Part shown: in pieces, positions 58,071-64,000 of the stretch
How positions within the stretch are numbered: position 1 is the stretch's first letter
Layout: every line of letters begins with the position of its first letter
Source of the DNA: Proteus sp. FME41
GTDB lineage: Bacteria; Pseudomonadota; Gammaproteobacteria; Enterobacterales; Enterobacteriaceae
DNA: 64,000 bases
Reading direction: 5' to 3'
Assembly (NCBI RefSeq): GCF_014897315.1
Contig: NZ_JABUYL010000001.1
Location: 434,001 to 498,000, forward strand
The notes under the pieces: model-generated
What the model was told of the DNA's origin: nothing
The model's input: the letters and a program-made list of their open reading frames with translations, nothing else
Database searches by the model: none
Made by a program: the position numbers and the translations under genes

Positions 58071-58097
58071 ACAAAGGGCTGAAGGCCCTTTGTTATT
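58071..58097. terminator. Bidirectional terminator between ynhF and sodB
   Basis: 9-bp perfect arms acaaagggc (58071-58079) and gccctttgt (58085-58093), loop tgaag. Confidence 0.9.
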
Positions 58098-58147
58098 ATG
58101 TCACCAAAAATGAATCTTAATTACTCATCTTTGATTATCACATGCAA

Positions 58148-58726
58148 TTAAGCCAGGTTAGCGTCAACAAAAGACCAGTTAACCAGTGCCCAGAACTCTT
58201 CTAAATATTTAACGCGAGCGTTACGGTAATCGATGTAGTAAGCATGTTCCCATACATCAACAGTTAACAGAGGTTTGTCTTCACCTGAAACTGGTGTTGC
58301 TGCGTTAGATGTATTAACAATCGCCAGAGAACCATCTGCTTTTTTAACGAGCCAAGTCCAACCTGCACCGAAGTTTTTTGCGGCCGCATCGTTAAATTGT
58401 TTTTTGAACTCTTCAAAAGAGCCAAATGCATTGTTGATTGCATCAGCAGTTTTACCTGTTGGCGCGCCGCCAGCGTTTGGTGCTAAGCAATTCCAGTAGA
58501 AAGTGTGGTTCCATACTTGAGCAGCATTATTGAAGATACCGCCATCAGTAGATTTGATAATTTCTTCTAAAGATTTGCTTTCTAAATCAGTGCCTTTAAC
58601 CAGATTGTTCAAGTTGGTTACGTAGGTTTGGTGGTGTTTGCCATAGTGATATTCTAAGGTTTCTTTAGAAATATGTGGCTCAAGAGCATCTAACGCATAA
58701 GGTAATTTTGGTAATTCGAAAGACAT
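58148..58726 (-). CDS. sodB: Iron superoxide dismutase
   Basis: Cytoplasmic Fe-SOD. The start at 58726 ([17 protein letters not shown]) follows AAGGAG and gives 192 residues (193 in E. coli); an extension to 58810 is rejected. Metal ligands: His27, His about 74 (WNHTFYW), Asp and His in [13 protein letters not shown]. [20 protein letters not shown] residues and [12 protein letters not shown] fit the Fe rather than the Mn form. In E. coli sodB falls under iron control through the sRNA RyhB; not examined here. Confidence 0.97.
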   Translation of the reverse strand: MSFELPKLPYALDALEPHISKETLEYHYGKHHQTYVTNLNNLVKGTDLESKSLEEIIKSTDGGIFNNAAQVWNHTFYWNCLAPNAGGAPTGKTADAINNAFGSFEEFKKQFNDAAAKNFGAGWTWLVKKADGSLAIVNTSNAATPVSGEDKPLLTVDVWEHAYYIDYRNARVKYLEEFWALVNWSFVDANLA

Positions 58727-58983
58727 TGCGTACTCCTTTATACTATCTATTTCGGGTTTTGTGCCTAAAATCACTTCATCTAAATTGATAAAATGAGGCA
58801 AATGAATCACTAATTTGTTGCTATTTTGCTAATTATTTTAACAAAAATTTACTGAAATAACAGCTAAATATCTTTTATCTATAATTATAAGCCATATAGA
58901 TTAGTTATACTCATAAGACTATAACTCATAGAGCATCTCGTAAAGTAGTAAACATAGATGGTGATAATAGAAAGTATTATTGA

Positions 58984-59802
58984 TTATGGCTCGATGATAA
59001 GCGTATACAACATTTTCACTACAACTAAGAATAGAAATAATGCAAATATTTGGCGAACTCTTGGTATGGGAAGTCGATAAGCAACTTTTACGCCAACAGG
59101 CGCGAAGATCACACTGGTAATACTTATTCCGATCAAGGCAGGTAAATAAATAAAACCTAAGTAATAGTCATTAATATTTGTTTGATTCCAACCGTAAATG
59201 ATCCCCATAATTGTCCCTATAGAAGCAATGATGACACCAATCATTGATGATGTTGCAATGCATTTACGAGTATTAAAGCCCCAATGACTTAACAGAGGGA
59301 TTGTTATCGTGCCACCTGCAATTCCGATAAAGCTTGATATAAAACCAATTAATGTGCCACCACTCGTTAAAGCGGGTTTTGAAACAATGGGGTCTTTTAC
59401 GTTTTCGATACGTTCAGACTCTTTCTTTTTAGTTAATAACCCATAAATGGTGTATACCATAAAAATACAGAATACGATCTGTAATATCGTATTTGACATT
59501 TTTTGTACAAAAAATGTACCCACTAGCATACCGATAAGCGTACCAATAGCTAATAAAGGAAATTGCTCCCATAAAATAGCGTTGCGTTTATGGTGAGAAT
59601 AGGCTGACGAGGCCGTTGAGAAAATAATAACGGAAAATGAAGTCGATAAGGCTATTTTCATCACCATATCAGTAGGAATTGCTTGCTGGCTTACCACATA
59701 CATAACTACGGGAACAATGATTGCGCCCCCCCCAATTCCAAGCAAACCAGCAAAAAAACCGGTAACACATCCGACGAAGAGAAACAGCAGAATCATGTCC
59801 AT
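58984..59802 (-). CDS. TSUP-family (TauE/SafE) membrane permease
   Basis: A 272-residue inner-membrane protein with about eight helices in two halves, each opened by a Gly-rich motif: GFFAGLLGIGGGAIIVPVV (about 15-33) and GFISSFIGIAGGTITIPLL (about 151-169), the pattern of the TauE/SafE sulfite or sulfur-compound exporter family. The substrate cannot be told. The start is uncertain between Met1 and Met3; no strong Shine-Dalgarno is visible. E. coli has mepH and grxD near sodB; this gene is not part of that arrangement. Confidence 0.85.
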   Translation of the reverse strand: MDMILLFLFVGCVTGFFAGLLGIGGGAIIVPVVMYVVSQQAIPTDMVMKIALSTSFSVIIFSTASSAYSHHKRNAILWEQFPLLAIGTLIGMLVGTFFVQKMSNTILQIVFCIFMVYTIYGLLTKKKESERIENVKDPIVSKPALTSGGTLIGFISSFIGIAGGTITIPLLSHWGFNTRKCIATSSMIGVIIASIGTIMGIIYGWNQTNINDYYLGFIYLPALIGISITSVIFAPVGVKVAYRLPIPRVRQIFALFLFLVVVKMLYTLIIEP

Positions 59803-60125
59803 AATAAAGACTCAGTAATATGTAGTATGTAAAGAGTTAGATAATGTCAGATTCTCCTTATAAATAAAATTCAATTTATACAGGAATACTACAATGAATA
59901 ATCAACAACTCACTCATAATAATTACCTTTAAGATCGCTATTAGCCGAAATAAAGGTATGGATGGTTGTGTGAATAATGTGAAATGATAAAATATTCTTA
60001 CGTTAGGTTTGATTTTTTATGTTTTTATAATGAAATAACATGTAATTAATAAATATTTTTAATGTTTATGTAGCTTAGCTTTTAAATATTATTTTCATGC
60101 ATAAGCCTTAAAAGGATAGGGTGAA
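59803..60125. other. AT-rich intergenic region
   Basis: Between the divergent TSUP gene and the exported-protein cluster. It should carry both promoters. No repeat or ORF of note is seen. Confidence 0.35.
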
Positions 60126-60644
60126 ATGAAAAAGGTCTATATGGTTATTGTCATAGTGACATTTTTAACAGGTTTTGGGTTCAGTAGTAATGAGCCATTA
60201 AAATTAGAGTTTGGCAGGTCAATAGATGATATTCCTTTTATAAAAGAAGGTATGTGTGATACAGAAGATGAGCTAGTTACCTGTATTTTTCGTAACCAAT
60301 CCCCATTTGATAAAGATTCTGATAAAAATGCCTTAAAATTTTATAATGGAAAATTAATAGGTGTATATCAATCTTATTTTGGAGGAAATGATTTAGACTC
60401 TGTTTGTGCGCTATTAGCCCAAAAAGGGAAAAATATTTTTTCATTAGTTAAAGATAAAAAAATATTATTAACAGGAATAAATAACTGCAAAAATTTAGAA
60501 AAAATTGAAATTGAAAACGAAGATAATACGTTTGTTTTTTCTGAGCTAGAAGGCATTGAAGCTAAAGAGGGAAATATTGAAATATCGTACTCACATCAAC
60601 CTTATTATCTATATATTTCTCGCACTACCTACGATACCTATTGA
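60126..60644 (+). CDS. Exported protein of unknown function
   Basis: A 172-residue protein I do not recognise, with a Sec signal peptide (MKKVYMVIVIVTFLTGFGFS, cut about residue 20) and no lipobox. The mature part is small and acidic. It has four Cys, in two groups (Cys44 and Cys53; SVCALL and NNCKNL), which could form two periplasmic disulfides. AAAAGGATAGGG precedes the ATG. It is the first of three closely spaced genes. Confidence 0.72.
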   Translation: MKKVYMVIVIVTFLTGFGFSSNEPLKLEFGRSIDDIPFIKEGMCDTEDELVTCIFRNQSPFDKDSDKNALKFYNGKLIGVYQSYFGGNDLDSVCALLAQKGKNIFSLVKDKKILLTGINNCKNLEKIEIENEDNTFVFSELEGIEAKEGNIEISYSHQPYYLYISRTTYDTY

Positions 60645-60684
60645 CATTTACTTTCAATAAAAAGTAAAAAATCAGGAGACTAAA

Positions 60685-61041
60685 ATGAGTTATAATGTTG
60701 CATTATTTGATTTTCCTATTCCATCTGATTTTGAAAAAGCATGTGATGTATTTGAACAGAATGAAGATGATGAAACGGTAAATATTAGCCCTTTAATGTT
60801 GAGCTTTTACCACGCTATTTCTCAGATTTTCCCTTGCATTTGTGATCTCTCTGATGAGGAAGAAGAGGACGGTATTTGGTGTGATGGGCCTCTGCGTAAT
60901 AATTTTGAAGCTAAAATTCCTGTCATTGGCTTTGTTTATTCAAAAGTCGATGAAGCACTTCCTATTGTGATTAAAATAGCAAATGAAATGGGTATCTCGG
61001 TGCTTGATTGGCAGCAAGAAAGGGTTTTTAATACCCAATAA
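60685..61041 (+). CDS. Small acidic cytoplasmic protein of unknown function
   Basis: 118 residues, no signal peptide, strongly acidic with an Asp/Glu cluster (LSDEEEEDGIWCDG, about 56-69). The ends recall a widespread set of small proteins that start MSY-x-V-x-LFDF and finish with a stretch like GISVLDWQQERVF, some of which lie next to toxin genes; that resemblance is by eye only. AGGAG lies 8 bases before the ATG. It lies between two genes for exported proteins, and an immunity or adaptor role is speculative. Confidence 0.72.
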   Translation: MSYNVALFDFPIPSDFEKACDVFEQNEDDETVNISPLMLSFYHAISQIFPCICDLSDEEEEDGIWCDGPLRNNFEAKIPVIGFVYSKVDEALPIVIKIANEMGISVLDWQQERVFNTQ

Positions 61042-61092
61042 ATAGACAATCTGACATAACGTTTAAATAATTTTTAATGGAGCGGTAAAACA

Positions 61093-61599
61093 ATGCATGG
61101 ATGTATTATCTTTAAAAGACTTTGTATAAATAAATTAACGAGAAATATATTTATTATCATATTATGCGGACTGCTAAGCAGTTGCAGTGTCTTTTATGGC
61201 GCGATGTGTAGCACAAGTATTTTATTTACCCCCTCTGAAGTTGAAGAGAAAATATTTATACCTGAGGCTGTTGTTGAACAACCGTATAACCAACAAATTG
61301 AAATAGGTAAATTTGTTGGTTTATCACCATACTTTATTGTTGAAAATCCGTCGTGGATCTCAGTGACATTAATGTCAAAAAATCAGGATGGAGACTTAAT
61401 TCCATTAATAACAGAAAATGACTGGCAAAGTCATGTTACTCATCAGGAAAACCGACCGATAATCGTTGCTCATTTACAAGGAGTTGCCCCCAAAAGTGGC
61501 CTTGCCCGCATAAAAATAAAAGCGACTGTTGGGCGTACAATGTGTGGCACAACAGATCCTGTTTTTGCCTTACAACTAAAAGTGAGTCAAGTGCAATAA
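61093..61599 (+). CDS. Putative lipoprotein of unknown function
   Basis: 168 residues with an unusually long N-region before the hydrophobic core (NIFIIILCGLLSSC); the lipobox is LLSSC with Cys31. The next residue is Ser, favouring outer-membrane sorting. The mature part looks beta-rich and Ig-like (EQPYNQQIEIGKF, ENPSWISVTLM, APKSGLARIKIKATVG). It has a late Cys (TMCGTTD). GGAG lies about 10 bases before the ATG. Third of the closely spaced genes (51 bases after the previous one), ending at a terminator. Confidence 0.75.
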   Translation: MHGCIIFKRLCINKLTRNIFIIILCGLLSSCSVFYGAMCSTSILFTPSEVEEKIFIPEAVVEQPYNQQIEIGKFVGLSPYFIVENPSWISVTLMSKNQDGDLIPLITENDWQSHVTHQENRPIIVAHLQGVAPKSGLARIKIKATVGRTMCGTTDPVFALQLKVSQVQ

Positions 61600-61617
61600 A
61601 TATTATTGGGTATGAAT

Positions 61618-61666
61618 AATGGGAAGTAAACCGCAACGATAGGTGGTGTCCACTTCCCATTTTTTA
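61618..61666 (+). terminator. Terminator after the exported-protein cluster
   Basis: Arms aatgggaagt (61618-61627) and acttcccatt (61652-61661) with a 24-base loop that can pair partly (acc/ggt), then T. Confidence 0.75.
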
Positions 61667-62157
61667 ATGTGAAAAAATATATGACTGAATATACTCCAAT
61701 AAAGAAACCTATGGCGTGTTTAAAATATGTTTTTATAATAAATTTTATATTTCAATCTGTATATTCAATCTGACAATATTAAATTCTCATAGGAAAGTAT
61801 ATTTTGGTCTCTAATTAAAACATAATCAGTGAGGTGTAAAAAACACTAAATAAATTAATGATAAATATAAGCTGATAAGAGAATAAATGGCTAATTATCT
61901 TAATTGGATGAGTTTTTTTATTTTTTTATAAAAATTTAGAACAGCAGGATTTTTCTTATTTTTAAAAATAATTGAAAAGTTATAGTGTGGCTTTTTATAT
62001 TTCAATTATTATCAAATCAAAATTCAAACTATTTTAAAAAATTATATATTTCTCAATAATATTGTTAAGGACGTTGTTTTATTTAGCTAGAATAGTTATT
62101 AATCTCATTAAATCTATATTTTTATCTATCTTTTTTTGACTTTATAAAGGTATTTAC
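61667..62157. other. Very AT-rich intergenic region
   Basis: About 490 bases with long A and T runs and no credible gene. The only ATG frame of note (30 codons, from 61681) has no ribosome-binding site. Such AT-richness suggests H-NS binding, an inference. It holds the promoter of the next lipoprotein gene. Confidence 0.4.
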
Positions 62158-62622
62158 ATGAAAAAGAAAGTATTATTATTATCTATAATCATATTGTTGT
62201 CAGGGTGTAAAATAAACGAGGCTATTCGTTCTGTTAATAGTGCTGTAAACCAAATAGTTCCTTCAATGGAATCAGCGGTAACAGAAGCTAGTTATGCAGG
62301 AATATGTAAGGATTTTAGTGATAATGAAATAGCCGCTCAGAAAAAATGGAGAGGTAAGTGGGTTATTTTGGAAGGAAGAGTGACCACTATCACAAGTCTG
62401 GATGAAGTGGTTAGATACGACCTTTATAAACCAACACCACCTAAAGTCGTTGCTATTTCATTTAAAAATAAAATCAGTGCTTCATACACTTTAAAACCAA
62501 GTGAAGAAGATAATGTCCTTAAAATTAAGAAAGGACAAACGGTAAAAATAAAAGGTGAAATAACTGATATTACAAATGCATTGGGTTGCTTGATCCTTTT
62601 AGACAATGGAACCATACAGTAG
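62158..62622 (+). CDS. Putative lipoprotein with OB-fold-like domain
   Basis: 154 residues. The signal peptide MKKKVLLLSIIILLSGC gives lipid Cys17. After a helical stretch (about 20-60) comes a domain with KKWRGKWVILEGRVTTI (about 62-78), VAISFKNK and KIKKGQTVKIKGEITDI (about 121-137), the pattern of tRNA_anti-like/OB-fold proteins found in many bacterial lipoproteins. The function of such proteins is unknown. It is isolated: AT-rich DNA before and a terminator after. Confidence 0.78.
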   Translation: MKKKVLLLSIIILLSGCKINEAIRSVNSAVNQIVPSMESAVTEASYAGICKDFSDNEIAAQKKWRGKWVILEGRVTTITSLDEVVRYDLYKPTPPKVVAISFKNKISASYTLKPSEEDNVLKIKKGQTVKIKGEITDITNALGCLILLDNGTIQ

Positions 62623-63016
62623 TTAGCAATGTGGACTAAGCCAATCTGAGCATCGATACTTTCCCATGTAAAATGCTCTTAGCCTCTTAATTGAGGCTTT
62701 TTGTTTTGCCTATGCATTATCACCCATAAACAATGAATACTGAAAGTCGTGTTATGAAGTAAATACCTATTTTTATCGTATCTCTATTTATCTTTTCTAA
62801 TCTTTTAGAAAAATATGTAACGTATTGATTTATTTATCACACATTATTTTCTTTGTTGTATATTCTCTCATTAATATCATCATGATGTAATGTTAATGCT
62901 TTGTTTTATATGGATAATTAAACTTATATAGAGCTTTCTAATATAAAGTGGTATTCTTCTTCCATGTTTTCCCCTATAAAGCATATCGAATATAAAAGGC
63001 TGTAAGGACGTAATAA
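62623..63016. other. Intergenic region before grxD
   Basis: Begins with the lipoprotein terminator; the remainder is AT-rich and should hold the grxD promoter. No other feature is seen. Confidence 0.35.
62681..62707 (+). terminator. Intrinsic terminator after the OB-fold lipoprotein gene
   Basis: Stem agcctc (62681-62686) and gaggct (62693-62698), possibly extended by two A-T pairs, then a T-run. Confidence 0.8.
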
Positions 63017-63358
63017 ATGACGACTATTGAAAAAATTGAACGCCAAATCAAAGAAAACCCAATTATTTTATACATGAAAGGTTCACCAAAATTACCAAGT
63101 TGCGGTTTTTCTGCACAGGCTGTTCAAGCACTTTCTGCTTGTGGTGAGCGTTTTGCGTATGTAGATATCCTACAAAACCCAGATATTCGTGCAGAATTAC
63201 CAAAGTATGCACATTGGCCAACTTTCCCACAATTATGGGTAGATGGTGAATTAGTTGGTGGATGTGACATCATCTTAGAAATGTATCAACGTGGTGAATT
63301 ACAAAAGTTATTGAAAGAGACTGCTGATAAATACCGCGGCGAAGAAGAAGCACAATAA
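63017..63358 (+). CDS. grxD: Monothiol glutaredoxin GrxD
   Basis: Fe-S cluster-binding and delivering glutaredoxin, 113 residues (115 in E. coli). The active site is CGFS (Cys29-Ser32). The glutathione-binding WPTFPQLWVDGELVGGCDI stretch (about 74-92) is present. It is thought to work with BolA-type partners. It converges on rnt across a strong shared terminator. Confidence 0.97.
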   Translation: MTTIEKIERQIKENPIILYMKGSPKLPSCGFSAQAVQALSACGERFAYVDILQNPDIRAELPKYAHWPTFPQLWVDGELVGGCDIILEMYQRGELQKLLKETADKYRGEEEAQ

Positions 63359-63420
63359 TTGATTTTTAAGGTTTCCTGTTTTTTATACTGAAACCAGTAA
63401 AGAGCAATCTGTTCTTCGAA

Positions 63421-63459
63421 AAAAAAGCCAGTTCACAATGTGTGAACTGGCTTTTTTGT
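63421..63459. terminator. Bidirectional terminator between grxD and rnt
   Basis: A 17-bp perfect stem, 63421-63437 with 63441-63457, loop of three bases, with A-tract before and T-tract after, so functional on both strands. Confidence 0.95.
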
Positions 63460-63491
63460 TGTTCATAAATTCACGAGTAAGACGATATGTT

Positions 63492-64000
63492 CTAGGGGGT
63501 AGGTAATGGCCATCCACCGAGTTTTTTCCAACGATTAACTAACTCACAAAAAAGCAATGATGTGCGGTTAGTATCATACAACGCCCCATGAGCTAATTTA
63601 CTATCAAAAGGAATGCCCGCAGTAATACATGCTTTAGCTAAAATCGTTTGCCCCAACACCAAACCACTTAAAGCTGCGGTATCAAAGGTGGCGAATGGGT
63701 GAAATGGATTACGTTTTAATCCTGCACGATCTGCTGCTGTCATGACAAAGCTATGATCAAAATTCGCATTATGAGCCACAATAATCGCACGATTACAATC
63801 TGCGTCTTTCATGCCCTTACGTACCATTTTAAAAATAGCATGCAGTGCTTCATATTCACTGACAGCACCACGTAGTGGGTTTGTTGGATCAATGCCTGTA
63901 AATTCTAAGGCCGCAGGTTCTAAGTTAGCACCTTCAAAGGGGTCAACGTGAAAATGTAGCGTGTTATCAGGTTTTAACCAGCCTTGTTCATCCATTTTTA
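63492..64000 (-). CDS. rnt: Ribonuclease T, 5'-truncated by window edge
   Basis: DEDD-family 3'-5' exoribonuclease that trims tRNA and other stable RNAs. The frame is open to the window edge. The ATG at 63995 is internal: in E. coli RNase T the residues before MDEQGWL are LK, and the two codons visible here fit. The C-terminal ~170 of about 215 residues are present. Exo II has [11 protein letters not shown] with a catalytic Asp, and Exo III has [10 protein letters not shown] with its Asp; the N-terminal DVET motif lies outside the window. Confidence 0.97.
   Translation of the reverse strand, partial: KMDEQGWLKPDNTLHFHVDPFEGANLEPAALEFTGIDPTNPLRGAVSEYEALHAIFKMVRKGMKDADCNRAIIVAHNANFDHSFVMTAADRAGLKRNPFHPFATFDTAALSGLVLGQTILAKACITAGIPFDSKLAHGALYDTNRTSLLFCELVNRWKKLGGWPLPTP

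Noticed and set aside
61681..61773. 30-codon ATG frame in the AT-rich gap
   Set aside because: No Shine-Dalgarno, no homology by eye and composition like its non-coding surroundings.

Overview
The window looks like core chromosome of Proteus mirabilis or a very close Proteus (Morganellaceae). It is AT-rich. Gene content and order follow the Escherichia coli thrS-to-rnt region. Some content is Proteus-like: a pqrA-type AraC regulator, a hemP-hmuR1R2STUV heme locus and an arn operon. The species call rests on recognising proteins by eye; no database search was run. No phage, insertion sequence, integron or CRISPR array was seen.

Layout. 1-6722: translation block thrS (5'-truncated by the window edge), infC (AUU start), rpmI, rplT, the pheM leader with its attenuator, pheS, pheT and ihfA. 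7079-8843: btuC-btuD (btuE absent). 8976-16395: arnBCADTEF for lipid A aminoarabinose modification, led by three regularly spaced PmrA-type half-sites. 16546-18134: nlpC and lplA. 18210-27365: pqrA, then on the same strand the heme uptake locus hemP-hmuR1-hmuR2-hmuS-hmuT-hmuU-hmuV behind a strong Fur box. 27684-37564: aroH, ppsR, ppsA, the small RNA rprA, ydiK, ydiJ and menI. 37735-45470: a lipoprotein with a Fur box, the sufABCDSE iron-sulfur assembly operon and ldtE. 45633-49560: an orphan ORF, lpp, a choloylglycine-hydrolase-family enzyme and pykF. 50024-50312: three identical tRNA-Val(GAC) genes in perfect 106-bp repeats. 50462-58726: mdtK, ribC, cfa, punC, punR, purR, ynhF and sodB. 58984-62622: a TSUP permease and four unrecognised or poorly characterised genes, several exported. 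63017-64000: grxD and rnt (truncated by the window edge).

How the genes fit together. Iron is the strongest shared theme: Fur-like boxes (15-17 of 19 consensus positions) lie before hemP, before an unrecognised lipoprotein at 37735, before sufA and before pqrA, with sodB and grxD nearby. A second theme is the PEP/pyruvate node: ppsA, its regulator ppsR, aroH (uses PEP) and pykF, with Cra-like palindromes before both ppsA and pykF. A third is the envelope: arn, nlpC, ldtE, lpp, cfa and rprA.

The best candidates for undescribed biology are the Fur-box lipoprotein (37735-38355), the exported-protein cluster between sodB and grxD (60126-62622), the orphan ORF between ldtE and lpp (45633-46337) and the amidase inserted between lpp and pykF. 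The rprA homologue is easily missed because it has no ORF.
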